Positions 1-11,236 of a DNA stretch of 64,000 nt are shown one piece after another. Source of the DNA: Halisarca cf. caerulea (lineage: Eukaryota > Porifera > Demospongiae > Chondrillida > Halisarcidae); assembly GCA_963170055.1 (NCBI GenBank), contig CAUJGJ010000397.1:4158501-4222500 (forward strand). The letters are read 5' to 3'. The stretch's first letter is position 1; each line of letters starts with the position of its first letter. A program made the position numbers and the translations under genes. Under the pieces are notes generated by a model. The model was not told the origin of the DNA, did no database searches, and saw only the letters and a list, made by a program, of their open reading frames with translations.

Positions 1-1147
1 CCAATTTGCACTTTTATGGCTTCAGCGGTTACAAAATGTTCCTTCGCTTTTTTGTTTTATTTCTCTTGAGAAAATAGCGCTATCTTCTAGCAACTGGTAT
101 CTTGTATAGATAGCTATATTACCTATCGTTTGATGCCAAACTTGAAAGTATTCTGTTCGTTCTAACAAAAGTATACACATTCTCCCTAAACATATAAAAA
201 CATGAAAAAAGGCTGGGAGGCAGTGCAGCTTTGAAGCTGGGGGCATAAATATTGGCATACACCTTATCTAAGTATCTAAAACTTCCATGTTGGGGATTTG
301 AAGATCTCTAATAGTTTTGGAGAAAATCACTGAAAACCGCTATTTCATACAATGTAAGCTCACCTTTTTGCCTATAACTTGTGAATACGGCAATGGATCA
401 AAATCCCCAACATGGAAGTTCTGTATTATCCTATAATACAGCCTAAAAACGAAGAAAAGTAGGGCAATGGGCGGTTTGCCACTGCCTTCCAGCCATTAAA
501 GTTTTCACTGGCCTAGAACTACCTAGCCGCCATTTTGTCACATGACTGTTGCATGATACATTAAAGTGACGTCACCTTGAGGAATCACTAGTAAAGTGGA
601 ATAGAGGCAAAATTTCCGTATTCTGATACTAAGTCCTTTCATTTCGTACCTTTTTGTTGCTGATATGTAGTCTTACTCGCCGAGAAAGACGGAACACTCC
701 CAAATTTTGGTGCTGCAATTTTATATGCGCACTAAAAGTCTTCAAAGATAAAAGACGATGTTTTTCCCAAAGGAAAGAAGCCCGAAGAACCTCTAATCTG
801 GTAAGCGCAGTAACCCAGACTTTTACTGACGTGTTTGAACTATACTTTGTCTTTTGATTCGCTTAGTTTTGCATCGCCAGCCCTTTCTGTTTCTCCTTTA
901 CGAGCATCAACGGAAAGCATCTGACGATGCAAAACTTAGATTCATCGTAGGCGAAAGTTTGAGGCCTTGAGCGAGTCGATTTTGAACATCATGTAGGGCT
1001 GTTTTGAAATCTTTAACATCAAAATCTTTTGCCAAAGTCACGGGCTGGTCACATGACATTGTATCGCGAAGCCAGCTAAGGTTGTGAAATTCCTTCTATT
1101 AGACACCTCTGCTGAAATTCTAAGCTCACGGACATGTCCCACATGCG
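1..1147 (+). mobile_element. E-family element, copy E0 (left tip outside window)
   Basis: The right end at 1129-1147 reads GGACATGTCCCACATGCG, the terminal repeat shared with copies at 6547 and 59119. The first bases match the sequence just inside the left end of the other copies, so only about 15 bases are missing. An internal inverted repeat pairs 280-300 with 398-420. An exon-like stretch near 660-803 ends in a good splice donor (CTG/GTAAGC). I see no long open frame. The family is non-autonomous in appearance and I cannot assign it to a known superfamily. Confidence 0.7.
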
Positions 1148-1645
1148 AGCTAGGCCTATCCAGAACATATTTTATTAACAAACTATTATATGTATTTGGA
1201 TTTGGTTTCATGATTATACTATTGTGTAGCTTGATTATATTCATAATATAATGCTACTGACTATTACAGTATAGTTATAATAGTGGTGTATGTAACTTTA
1301 TTCATTATTATACTGTACATGTATTTCTGTATAATTCTTGATAATCCAGAATTTTTGCTAATCCAGCCAAAACTTTGTGTCCCTTGGAGCGTCAGATTAG
1401 CAAGGTTCCACTGTATCCAATAACTGCTTATGCATAATGTATTAACCTATGAATATGATTGAATTATTATGAATATGATTAATGAACTTATGAATATTCT
1501 AATTATCACTATTGAATATTTATAAGGTAAATTCCAAATTCAATAGCTCGCAGTAGGAATGGAAATGGGTCCTCATACTGGACCTTCACATTTGTCTCGC
1601 ACAGATCATGCACCACCTACAAAATCTTAATATCGGCCAAAAACA
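1148..1645. other. AT-rich spacer with a Tigger/pogo-like end relic
   Basis: No gene is visible. Bases 1331-1414 (reverse strand beginning CAGTGGAACCTTGCTAATC) resemble the terminal repeat of Tigger/pogo elements, like the complete Tigger at 20133-27155. The partner end is not found, so it is a relic. The rest is low-complexity AT-rich DNA. Confidence 0.45.
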
Positions 1646-4340
1646 TATAGTGCAACCAGGCATAAACTTCCAAATCAGGTAGTATATATTCATGGGAATA
1701 GTGTGCCCACAGAGTTTTTTTCATTGACTAGCAAACTTAGCTGTGGTTAGCAATGCATTTCAGGATTTGAATTACCGCTTGTTACCATGGCAACGATGGC
1801 GCACGTGAGTATTGCGCAATCCCGTTTGTGTTTATGTATGTAAATTTGATTTTTTGGTTTCAACTGATGCTATGAGTGAAACATTTCATTTTTTTCTATA
1901 TAATAACTATGAATGCACATATCTCAACAAATCTATAATGAGAAATTAAAGACAATAAGCCTTGTCATGTCAAAAAAGTAGTTAAATTCACAACAGAATG
2001 CACGTCGTGCTAAAGGTTTCACATCTTACAAATCTCAAGATAAAATAGAATTCAGCATACTAAAAGGTAGAAGAAAGACTTACAAACAAAGTTATAATAA
2101 GAAAAAAGTAAAATTCTACAACAGTGCATCAATACAGAATATACTAAAAAAACAAAAATCAATTGTCAACACCCACACGTCGGTGGGACTTGTACAATTT
2201 TACTTGGGTTTCTAAAGTATTCCCAGCTGCCAAGCCTTTTAGGTAGCCAAACATGTAATCCCTGGTCTTTCTAAAGAAATTTCTAATGTTTTCTACAGTG
2301 ACACTATCCAATCCCTGTGGTACTGTCCTGCGCAGTCCCTGCAACGTATAATTGCAATGCACCCTGGTATAGCGCTTTGCTAGGGCCCAGACTCTCTCTA
2401 TTGGGTTGAGTTCACAGTGGAACTTCGGTAAAAATATACATGCGTGGCCATGGCAGTGTAGAAGCCACTCAACACGGTTCTTCTCATTCTTGAAGTCAGA
2501 ATGTGAGGCTAAAATACGCCTCATATCGTCTGCCTTCATTCCACTAATGTTGATCCCACGTTCCTGTAATACCCGAGCCATCCCTTTTGGAGTACCATCA
2601 GGAAAAACCATGGATTGTCCCTTCCCATTGTACACAGTGTCATGCATTTTCGGTGCTACCCCACCTGGTTTTACATTCATTCTGTCCACATGTAAAGCAT
2701 CCTCCCCATAAGCTGTGTGACAAGAACTCTGGTCGAAAATAAAATATAGACGGTATCCCTGACTCCTCGGGTATTTATACTCCGCTATCTGAATTGCTGA
2801 TTCCACTTGTATGAGAAACTTCTCACTGGTAAAGTACCCATCATGAGATTCCCCGTACTCAAGGAGTACTCTTGAGCTCCTCCTAATGGCTGGATTTGCC
2901 TTCTTTGCCTCTTCAAATTGCTCCGTGGTCAACTGCAAATATCCTCCCTGCTCTTCTATGAAATCCGCTACCATAATCCCTGCTCCCTTTGACTTTGGAC
3001 GGACAAAGTGTTGATCTTTCATGCCCCACTGCGCAGACTCGTCTTCATTCGAGTTAAAGATACTCTCGTCATGGAAAAGGACAATATTCTTCAGCCTTTG
3101 CTCTGAAGATGGTGAGTCAATGTCATCTGGAAACAATTGTCGCTCATCATCCATTGGGGCATGTTCTTTGGCAAGCATTCCACACGCTATCATCCTGCGA
3201 ATGAACTTTCGGCGATATTCAACCACATCAGGCCGTTCATGTCCGTCAATGAATATCCCCTTCTTCTTATCGATCACTCTGAATCCGAGCTCGTGCATCC
3301 ACACCCTGGCTGTTTCATAACCGATACTCTTAGGAAAACTGTCACGCAAATCTGATGATGGCAGGAGACAGTTGTTGACCCAGTGGAGGAACATCATGAT
3401 AGTGAGGTTGGGCTGACCTTTGACGGATGCATTCTCGCGCACATAATTCGATGCCTTCTCATTTAACTCTTCGTTTAGCCAAAGTACATCCTCTCGCACA
3501 TACTTGCCTTGGAGAGAATCAGGAAAACAGCCATTATTCTCAGTAAACACTGATCTCCACTCCCGTACAGTTCTTTCAGACACTCCAATAATTTGGCCTA
3601 CGGTTTCTGAAGCAACTGATTTCTGCATCTGAAGCTTGTCCACCAAAAGAGAATGTAGGAGTATGGACAGAGATTTCTGATCATCACGCAGTAATGATGC
3701 CACCCAGTCTTGGGAATAGGATAACATCATGCTGGAAGTATCCTGTGTGCTCTCTACAAAGTCTTCATCTGAATCAGTAGTTGTCTCATCTGTAACGTTT
3801 TCGTCCTGATCTGGAAATGGGGTACTAATGCCTTCTTCTTCGCCCGAGTGGTCTCCGTTGTCATTCATACTAGGTTCGTTTAAAGTCATGTTGCCTTCGT
3901 TCGTAAGTCCTCCCTCCTCGCTCCACGCAGGTGATGGAATCACTTGAGACGCCTCCGTTGTGCTTTCTAGACACTTTCTTTTGGTCCATACACGGTGAAT
4001 ATGCTGACGGCACTTCGATAATCGGGGCATCCCTTCTGCAAAATCGTTTCGTTCGTGAAAATCTTTCGAAACAAAGAACAAAGAGCGAATCCCACACGTC
4101 ACGAAGCAATACACCGCAGCGCGTGTCCGTTGTCACGTGGGTACGCATCTAATACTTCATTGGTCAGTTCCTTAGCAACGTATTCAAATGACGCACTTGA
4201 GAAAGAAAGGTACCATCTGAAAGCTAATGACAAATAAATAACATATTGAATAGGTTGCTATGGATTATTCTGTAACACTAAATAGCGACAAGACAGTGAA
4301 GTTTTGGATTTTTTGGAAGTTTATGCCTGGCTGCACTATA
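1646..4340 (-). mobile_element. Complete IS630/Tc1-like DDE transposon
   Basis: Terminal inverted repeats of about 29 bp lie at 1646-1674 and 4312-4340 and start TATAGTGCARCCAGGCATAA. The terminal TA on both sides may be the target duplication typical of the IS630-Tc1-mariner group. A single long transposase gene lies inside on the minus strand. A related right end, split by Gypsy3, occurs at about 52200-53903. Both ends and an uninterrupted gene make this a candidate autonomous copy. Confidence 0.85.
2159..4030 (-). CDS. DDE transposase of IS630/Tc1-like family
   Basis: The frame is open from 4114, but I start at the methionine at 4030 (MPRLSKCRQ), 623 residues; the 28 upstream codons look non-coding. 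Numbering from 4114: an acidic low-complexity region at about 85-125, a helix-turn-helix-like segment near 160-195 (VGQIIGVSERTVREW), then a DDE_3-type catalytic core. Visible catalytic residues are D349 in LFHDES, D461 in FIFDQSSCH and E573 in ELNPIERVW. The second D to E spacing of about 111 is much longer than the 34-39 of Tc1/mariner, so it belongs to a distinct branch. The product should cut and paste its own element in the nucleus. No frameshift or stop is seen. Confidence 0.85.
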   Translation of the reverse strand: MPRLSKCRQHIHRVWTKRKCLESTTEASQVIPSPAWSEEGGLTNEGNMTLNEPSMNDNGDHSGEEEGISTPFPDQDENVTDETTTDSDEDFVESTQDTSSMMLSYSQDWVASLLRDDQKSLSILLHSLLVDKLQMQKSVASETVGQIIGVSERTVREWRSVFTENNGCFPDSLQGKYVREDVLWLNEELNEKASNYVRENASVKGQPNLTIMMFLHWVNNCLLPSSDLRDSFPKSIGYETARVWMHELGFRVIDKKKGIFIDGHERPDVVEYRRKFIRRMIACGMLAKEHAPMDDERQLFPDDIDSPSSEQRLKNIVLFHDESIFNSNEDESAQWGMKDQHFVRPKSKGAGIMVADFIEEQGGYLQLTTEQFEEAKKANPAIRRSSRVLLEYGESHDGYFTSEKFLIQVESAIQIAEYKYPRSQGYRLYFIFDQSSCHTAYGEDALHVDRMNVKPGGVAPKMHDTVYNGKGQSMVFPDGTPKGMARVLQERGINISGMKADDMRRILASHSDFKNEKNRVEWLLHCHGHACIFLPKFHCELNPIERVWALAKRYTRVHCNYTLQGLRRTVPQGLDSVTVENIRNFFRKTRDYMFGYLKGLAAGNTLETQVKLYKSHRRVGVDN

Positions 4341-4431
4341 CAAATCCCCTTTTTAGCATAGACACCCACATATGTTCTAATGCTTTCGTAGAACATGTGA
4401 TAGTATGTGACAACAGGCTCAAGAAGAGTTT

Positions 4432-4615
4432 AACAGAAAAAGGTTTCTAATAGCAGATCAAATCCTCACACGATCTTTCACCAGTGTGCTATAAGGCCTT
4501 TTCGGGGAATACCACCCTTCATCAGTAGCACTGGGTGACATCCTCTGACAGCCAGGACCCAACTGAAAAGCTGAGGATAGGCTGTACTGAGGACCAATGA
4601 AAATCGCTCATTTGA
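4432..4615. repeat. Partial copy of fold-back repeat R
   Basis: This stretch repeats the inner part of the left arm of R (4838-4907 continued at 14704-14829) in the same orientation with few changes. It contains an uninterrupted hammerhead-like motif on the minus strand. The outer arm is absent here; about 40 bases later the full R begins, so the two lie in near tandem. Confidence 0.75.
4479..4537 (-). ncRNA. Hammerhead ribozyme-like motif, copy A
   Basis: Read on the minus strand, helix I 5' strand GTGCTA is followed by CTGATGA, a GGG/CCC stem II with a 7-base loop, GAA, the palindrome AAGGCCTT as helix III, A as the cleavage-site base, and TAGCAC closing helix I. Further pairing (CAGT with ACTG) extends helix I past a small bulge. 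This is the type I hammerhead layout. Weak points are A-C instead of G-C at the base of stem II and a helix III without loop, which in known examples is solved by dimer formation. Confidence 0.65.
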
Positions 4616-4651
4616 TCTGCTGAAAATAGCTAGTTACAGGGGTAGAAAATG

Positions 4652-4907
4652 ACAAAATTTGGAAATTGCCATAACCAGATAACCCCCTGCAGTGGACCGT
4701 TTCTAAGTTCGAAAACTTAGAGGTCCGTCGCCGCTTGGCCATTATAATCAAAGGAAACTAAGAGACACTTCAGCCACGTAGGTATGTGTCAGTGGCGGTT
4801 CAACAAAACTTCTATTAGTCCTGGTTATGAAGGACAGTAATAGTAACAGAAAAAGGTTGCTAATAGCAGATCAAATCCTCATGCGATCTTTCACCAGTGA
4901 GCTATAA
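4652..4907. repeat. Fold-back repeat R, left arm (outer part)
   Basis: Bases 4652-4907 are the near-perfect reverse complement of about 14905-15163. The arm continues after H1 at 14704. R is therefore a fold-back of about 715 bp with arms of 335-375 bp meeting near 14829. No open frame is seen. The hammerhead motif in each arm suggests a Penelope-like or retrozyme-like retroelement terminal region, but no reverse transcriptase is linked. Confidence 0.75.
4892..4907 (-). ncRNA. Hammerhead-like motif copy B, 3' part, broken by H1
   Basis: This is the 3' strand of helix I plus the cleavage-site region of a minus-strand hammerhead-like motif. The remainder is at 14704-14749. H1 inserted exactly here and duplicated TAA. 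One helix I pair is also mismatched, so this copy is dead. Confidence 0.55.
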
Positions 4908-5112
4908 GGCTGCAGTCACACTACAGCGACCATAGGGTACACGTTTATGGTAAGTCGGTCAGATTGGTTTTAGGTATCGCGTTACGGTAACGGAACCGTA
5001 GACTTAACACGAAACGTGACATGGGGTAGCTGAGGCACGTCAAGTGTTAACGCCGATTTGCTAAACTTGGCTGTGGGCTTATGAAGGGCTTTCTAGATTT
5101 CTGAAGACGATC

Positions 5113-5349
5113 ATGGCTTCTATTAAAGTAGCTACAAGCACCAAAAAGCGAATCCGGTGGGATACCGAAGCAAAGCGAAAGTTGATTGAAATTTGGGCTG
5201 AAATATTGGAGAAGTACGATGGGAAAATGATGATGAGGAAGAACAAAGAAGAGATGGCAACGAAGAAGCTTAATGTGTACGTGAATACAGAGCTGAGCAG
5301 AGCAGCTGACTACACCACGACTGAGGTACATAACAAGATCGACAGTCCG
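5113..5349 (+). pseudogene. Harbinger H1 Myb/SANT-like DNA-binding protein, N-terminal fragment
   Basis: From ATG 5113 the frame encodes about 79 residues of a Myb/SANT-like domain (W at residue 15, then LIEIW, and TEVHNKIDS at the end), the partner protein that helps Harbinger transposase bind element ends and enter the nucleus. It then runs into the left end of E copy E1 at 5348, giving a short unrelated tail and a stop at 5421. The C-terminal half of the gene is not found in H1. Confidence 0.75.
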
Positions 5350-6547
5350 CATGAGGGACATGTCCATTTGCACTTGAAAGTCGGCGATTTCATTGCTAAC
5401 AAATACGCTTTTTCTCTCTAATGCGTATCAGAAATGGCAAGCAACGACATTTAGACTGTTTGAACACATTTAAGCTACACATTTAACTAGTTTTCAACCA
5501 AATTTTCCGTCAATCTTTCAAATACTCGCCGCTTTTCCGAGCAGCTGTATTTAGCAGTTATTCCTCTCAAGTAAATCAAAACTTAGGCCTAGAGACACAG
5601 AATATGGACTAAACTGTCCCTAATAAGGCTACCCAATATTCTACCGATGGGGATTTTGTTTACTGAACTAGTTTTCAAGATAATCAACAAATACTAAAAA
5701 TGTACTAAATAACCAGCAACAACTCTTTGGAAACTCGCAGCATCAAAATCCCCATCGATGAAAAGTTGAAGGGTTCGATATAGATTACAATAAAACACTC
5801 AGAAGATTCCTACGTTGATCCGCTGATTTACTTGACGACATGGCATTTTGCAAGAAGGATTCGCTTAGCTAAGGGCTGATTATCACATGATAGTCATGTG
5901 ACATGAGTTGTGACATAATCGCATAGTGCCCTTACCGAAGTGTTTGAAGTGTTTAATCTCTGTAATGATCGATGCGGCGTAAGCGAGAGAAACTCAGTGG
6001 AGGAAGAACATTAGGCAAAGAAGACAAACGGTTTAACAAAGTATCATATCGGCGGTTCAAGAGAAGCGAACTGGATATTCAGCGCCCAATCGACGACATC
6101 AAAGAACAAGGTGCGTAATCTTTGTTTGATCTTAAATTCAAATAGAAAAGTCGGTTTTACTAATTTGAGTACCTTATAAAAGAGCGATCGATCTATGTTT
6201 GAGCCTTCAAAATGTGCTTTAAGCCTTTCATCAACTGCGAAATAGCAGGGCGATTTCGCCGTGAATTATGTAAGTACTGCAGTTTGCAATACCCACTATC
6301 GATCATGAATATGATCTTCCAAGCTCCCTCACACAACAATATGTACGTCACATTAACTTTTGATAAATAAAGGCTTTCATATGTTGTAAAAGCAGAACAA
6401 ATATCGAGCAGCGCAATTGCCCTTGCTTCTTCACCAAAACTTTACGTCAGGAAATGTCCCGTGCATATCACATGATCGAAGCCTTACACACGCCCAAATT
6501 CCAGCCCATTAACACAATAGTGGGACTTTGGACATGTCCCACATGCG
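5348..6547 (+). mobile_element. E-family element, copy E1 (both ends present)
   Basis: Both ends carry the 19-bp repeat CGCATGTGGGACATGTCCA (5348-5366 with changes; inverse at 6529-6547). The internal inverted repeat pairs 5641-5658 with 5742-5760. A mini-exon from ATG 5971 to about 6108 encodes a very basic peptide beginning MRRKREK and ends at GAACAAG/GTGCGT, a good splice donor. The left flank is the H1 Myb gene and the right flank is the H1 transposase gene, so it is likely a recombinant of two copies. Confidence 0.75.
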
Positions 6548-6744
6548 GAATCAATTCTTTTCCCTACTGGTCCAGAACTATCACAAGTTATTTGTGATTT
6601 TGAAGCACTTTGTGGCCTCCCTTGTTGTGGTGGTGCTATCGATGGCACATTTATGCCCATTGTAAAGCCAACTGATTTCGGTAATTCCTATTGGTGCTAT
6701 AAACATTTCTGTGCTATCATTGTGTTAGGTTGTGTTGATGCTAG
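6548..6744 (+). pseudogene. Harbinger H1 transposase, middle fragment
   Basis: The frame beginning GAA TCA ATT encodes FPTGPELSQV, then FEALCGLP and the hallmark GAIDGTFMPI holding the first catalytic aspartate, ending in GCVDA. It continues the N-terminal part found on the opposite strand at 14385-13982 and is continued by the C-terminal part at 12954, with P1 in between. The gene is thus in three pieces on two strands. Confidence 0.8.
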
Positions 6745-6794
6745 CATGGATAGTATAAATAGGGAAGGGTATGGATTGGAAACTGTGACGTCAC
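6745..6794 (+). promoter_or_regulatory. P1 left terminal repeat with TATA-like and CRE-like motifs
   Basis: The repeat contains AGTATAAATAG and the palindrome TGACGTCA. The identical arrangement occurs in the right repeat (12897-12946), pointing inward. Each end could therefore serve both as transposase binding site and as promoter, the left for the transposase and the right for the convergent gene. This is inferred from motifs only. Confidence 0.45.
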
Positions 6795-7433
6795 AACACG
6801 ATTCTAGTATAGAATTTATATTGCGGAATAGGCTAACCATCCGTGTTATGTTCTTCTACTATGCGTGGCCTAGGGTAGTTGGTCTGTACTAGTCTAGGAA
6901 TTGATTCGATAGCCTATCTAACTATATTAAAACAATACTAGCATCTGCTGCATTGTCTTTTGTCTCGATTTGAAGAAGTGCGACGTTCGTGATTTTTTGT
7001 GCCGAAGAAGAAGCAGATTGAAGGTAATTTAATCTTTTCTGTACGTCTTATGTGTCTTTAATGTTGCATTAGCCCACGTTTGCCTGTGTACCACATAGTA
7101 GTCGTAGGATAGTGTGGTTCTACGCTAGGATTGTCATTGCATACAGTCTGTGGAGGCTCATAGACTGTAGAACATAGGCAATATATATGTCTCTGTTCTG
7201 TACCTCTTGTTCTGCTTTCTTAGCAAATTATGACTTAAATGTTATTGAAGCAAGTGTGTGTTGTGTAGAACAGTGGTTTTAGGTGTGTAGTTCAGCCACA
7301 CATAGGGTACCTTCTTAGCACGGCAAAGAATTTGAGGCCCCGTCGCGCCTTTTAATTTTTTATAATACCCTTCATTGCTTTCATGTAGTGTGCATAACTG
7401 AGGTACGTTTACTTGCTATTTTTAATCTTATAG

Positions 7434-10400
7434 AGGTTTAAATGGGTCGAAAAGACCGCATTGGGAGGAAAAGGAAGGGGTATTGGAGAGGAAATCCAAT
7501 GAAACAGGTCCACGCTGTAGTCTTGAGTCACTCCCAGAAGCTCCAACACCATGGAACAAACAAGTTCAGGGTGATAAGGTGATGTACAGTCGAACAATTT
7601 TCCCAACAATTAATGCTCCACTTGTTAGCCATTCATTGGTTGTAACGCCATCTGGTGAATGGTCAGCAACTATCCATGGCCAGGTTGCTTGTAAGGATCG
7701 GTGTCCCTTACTCAGAGAATTTCCCAACTGTATCGACTGTAGTGCTATCACTGCATTACTGGATGTTCTGATGAACAAGGTTTGCCCTGGTAACCCAGAT
7801 CAAGAGTTTGTACCACTTGCAGAGGAGAGAAAGGGAGTTTTCAAAGATCAGAAGGGAAGTAGTACTACTGCTGTACAGGACACACAATATCCTGTACAAG
7901 CAACAGACTGTTCTATTGGTACCATAAGAAGTACTGATTGTGAATTGCTTCTTGGAAGTTCTTCAACTAGTCGTTGCCAACCATGTACCATTCATCGTAA
8001 CAGTTTGCGAGTGATGCTGTCACGTTCGACAAAGGGTAAAGGTAAATCAACGAACGTTGACAGCCATGTTAATCTACGATATATGAATACTCCAGAGAAG
8101 ATTAGCAAGCACCAGAACCTAAAGGCAGCACATAAGGAAGCAGTAATGCAGGATGCAGTAAAATGCATGTTTGAACAATCCTCTGTTACTTTGGATGATA
8201 GTATGTCAGGAGAGGTATTAAGCTTGATAGAGGAAAACAAAGATGAAATCGGTGTTGCTTTGCCTGAGGGAAGCCCTGCACGCTTACTATGGGAACAGCA
8301 GAAGCAAGCATTATCAGCCAAAGATACCAAGGGTATGAGGTGGCATCCCCTGATTGTGCGGTGGTGTTTAAGCCTCAAGTTGAAATCCCCAGCAGCATAC
8401 CGGACATTGACAGAAAGCGGGTTTTTGGTATTACCATCAGAGAGGACTTTGAGAGATTATACAAACTACTTCAAGGTACGCCCTGGATACCAGGATGAGG
8501 TGGATACAGAGCTAATTAGAGCTGCAAGCCTTGCAGGAGACTCATCACCCCCGCATCAGCGTTGTGTAATCCTGGCTATTGATGAGATGAAAATTCATGA
8601 GGATCTCGTCTTCGACAAGCACTCTAGTCAGCTAACGGGCTTTGTCAACCTTGGTGATGCCGATTCTGCCCTGCGTAAAATGAGTACCCTGGATCATGAG
8701 AAGCCAGTCCTGGCTACCAGCATGCTAGTGGTCATGATCAGGTTTCTTTTTAAGAAGCTTGACTTTGTGTATGCATCTTTTCCAACTGTGGGTGCCTCAG
8801 GGGTGGAAATTATGTCTCTTATATGGGAGGGGATTAGCCGATTGGAGCTATTCGTAGGATTGAAGGTATATACAAAGTGCATGCATGCATGTGAATTTTT
8901 TAAGTACATATATTGAATCAACTCTGTTGTCACCCGTTTATAGACTAAGTGTTTCTTTGCTTTGCTACCAGGTTCTTGGTATTACCAGTGATAGTGCCTC
9001 CACAAACAGAAAGTTTTATCGATTGGCCTCTTCCTTACCAAGCATTCCTTACAAAGCCCCAAATTTCTTTACGTGGAACAATCGCTTCTTGTATCTTTTT
9101 AGGCCTATATTGTTTTCATTTGGACTTCCGGTGTGTAACGCTCGTCCGATATATATATATATATATAATATGGATTTGAAGAAAAGTCTTATAATAGAGA
9201 ATTTATATAATAGTAATAGAGAAGTATGAATTTATACAGGAAGGAGTTAGAGGAATTGTTTTGAAAACAATTGCCAAATATGGCAATTGTTTTCAAAACA
9301 ATCGTTCAGTTACAATAAACAGTATGTTCTATGAATGTTCAGCTGTGCACTTACACTCCAATGCTTTACAAGTGATTCGAGTGCGTGGGGCGGCAGCCCC
9401 CATGAGTTTTTAACTCGAATTACTTGTTTGTGACGTTCCCCATTTGATGAAGACAGTGAGGAATTGTTGGGCCAGTTCTTATGTTGCAGGAAAGAAACGC
9501 AAGATGTGGGTACGTGAATGCTATAATACTCCTTTACCATGCATGCACTTTCAATCAGCACTGTGCATTATACACTTCTACAGATTAATGGGTGTGAGTT
9601 AAAATGGCAGCATTTGGTGGATCTTTATGAAGATGGCAAAGGAGCTTGCAGAGAGGCCCCAGGACTAAACATGCTCCACAAACTAACTCGTGAGCATGTA
9701 TACCTCAATTCTTACTCAAAGATGAAAGTAAGCTTGGCTGTTCAGGTGAGAAATAGCTTGCAGTATGCATGTGAAGTGGTCAGTTTGTATACGCATGCAC
9801 TATATTGAATATGTGTGTGTGTGTGTGTGTTTGTGTGTGTGCATGTATTTTTAGGGGCTGCCGCAGGCAGCCCCTATATTGTTTTCATTTGGACTTCCGG
9901 TGTGTAACGCTCGTCCGATATATATATATATATATATATAATATGGATTTGAAGAAAAGTCTTATAATAGAGAATTTATATAATAGTAATAGAGAAGTAT
10001 GAATTTATACAGGAATGAGTTATAGGAATTGTTTTGAAAACAATTGCCAAATATGGCAATTGTTTTCAAAACAATTGTTCAGTTACAATAAACAGTATGT
10101 TCAATGAATGTTCAGCTGTGCACTTACTCTTCAATGCTTTGCAAGTGATTCGAGTGCGTGGGGCAGCAGCCCCCACGAGTTTTTAACTCGAATTACTTGT
10201 TACTATTGTAGGTCCTCAGCAAGTCTGTAGCAGATGCACTACAATTGAAAAGCCAGCCAGAGCTCAGAGAAACTGAACGCTTTGTACGAATGATGAATCG
10301 TTTTTTCGACATGCTTAATGTTAGGAGCACTACAGAAGGGTTCAAGAAGAGGAATAAGGACCTCCTGCCATACACATCTTTAGCAGATGACCGGTTCAAG

Positions 10401-11236
10401 GTATAGCCATTATAATTGAAGTTTGGTAGATTGCTGTATTGCATACATGTAATAGCATGCACTTGTTCAATTTTATTTGTGTGCATGTGTGTGTAGCAAT
10501 TGGTTATTGCTGCATTGCATGCAGCATGTGCATGATCAATTAATTACTGCATGGTTGGGAAATCCACCTCCTCAAATTGTACCGTTGCCGCCCCGCTGTT
10601 GTTTTCAAATTCCTGTTACATGCATGGCTTCACTTCTTGTACCCATACTTTATACAGTGGCTGAAAGTCGACTTCCTAGGATACCTTGATGAGTGGGAGA
10701 GATCTTCTAGTGCTAGAGAAGGGTTTACAAAGGAAGAGAAGTCATACATGTGTCTTAGCCAGGAAACGCTGGAAGGACTGCGAATAACAGGTATATTGTG
10801 CATGCATATAGTGTGGCCTACATAATGCAGTTTCTTATCGAGACTCAGTTTTCTTGTGACCATATAATATTATATGATTCTGTGTTATAATATTATAAAT
10901 AGAAATTTAATATGACTTCCATATTTATTTTCACTCAGTGAATGCCTTCCTGGACTTGGTGAATTACATGTTCATGACTTATCCTGGAATTGAGTTCTTT
11001 TGACGGAAAGGCTGACTCAGGATCCCCTTGAAAGCTACTTTGGCTTGCAGCGGCAAATGGGAGGTGGTTCTAGAGCTCCCAATGTCAATCGCTTCCTTAC
11101 CAATACCCAAAGTCTTAGAATGCACCAGCAAGTGGCTGTTCCACCAAGAAAGGGTAATGTGCAAGCCAAGACAGGATGTTTGGATACGAGAGATCCATCT
11201 GCTAGTATCTCCTTGCCAAAGCGCAAGAAACATTAA
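7434..11236 (+). CDS. P-element/THAP9-like transposase, six visible exons, one frameshift
   Basis: Exons I infer from GT-AG sites and family similarity: 7434-8865, 8972-9509 (interrupted by F1), 9584-9745, 10212-10400, 10658-10790, 10939-11236. The first holds Cys pairs (CKDRCP, CQPCTIH) and the P-transposase core start LAIDEMKIH with the first catalytic D. Exon 2 carries ITSDSASTNRKF (second D) and DVPHLMKTVRNCW. Exons 3-6 carry LTREHVYLNSYSKM, the RETERFVRMMNRFF region and the C-terminus LTQDPLESYFG. A base appears to be missing near 11001, shifting frame in exon 6. A THAP domain is not seen; any first coding exon upstream of 7434 is unidentified. The product would cut and rejoin P1 ends in the nucleus. 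Confidence 0.8.
9097..9428 (+). mobile_element. F-family element, copy F1, in P1 exon 2
   Basis: F1 lies between the codons for FLYLF and CDVPHL of P1 exon 2. Its GC hairpin at the left end has shrunk to AGGCCTATA. The TA tract (9151-9167), the central palindrome built on TTGTTTTCAAAACAATTGCC, and the right cruciform-capable end (about 9374-9428) are present. No terminal inverted repeat or clear target duplication is visible; the target is a T run. Confidence 0.75.
9813..9845 (+). repeat. GT microsatellite in P1 intron 3
   Basis: A run of TG dinucleotides with a TTTG interruption, directly left of F2. Confidence 0.9.
9849..10204 (+). mobile_element. F-family element, copy F2, in P1 intron 3
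   Basis: Complete copy: GC hairpin (GGGGCTGCC / GGCAGCCCC) at 9854-9874, TA tract, central palindrome at about 10029-10074, and right end ACTCGAATTACTTGTT. The element ends 7-8 bases before the acceptor AG at 10210-10211 of P1 exon 4, so the branch point must now lie inside F2 or be lost. Confidence 0.8.

Noticed and set aside
22..1244. Short frames in the first 1.2 kb as genes
   Set aside because: They fall in the E0 element, differ between copies and have stops in other E copies.
8885..9229. 114-residue plus-strand frame overlapping P1 exon 2 and F1
   Set aside because: It crosses the intron, exon 2 and F1 in a frame that is not the transposase frame at its start; the real frame is explained by P1 splicing.
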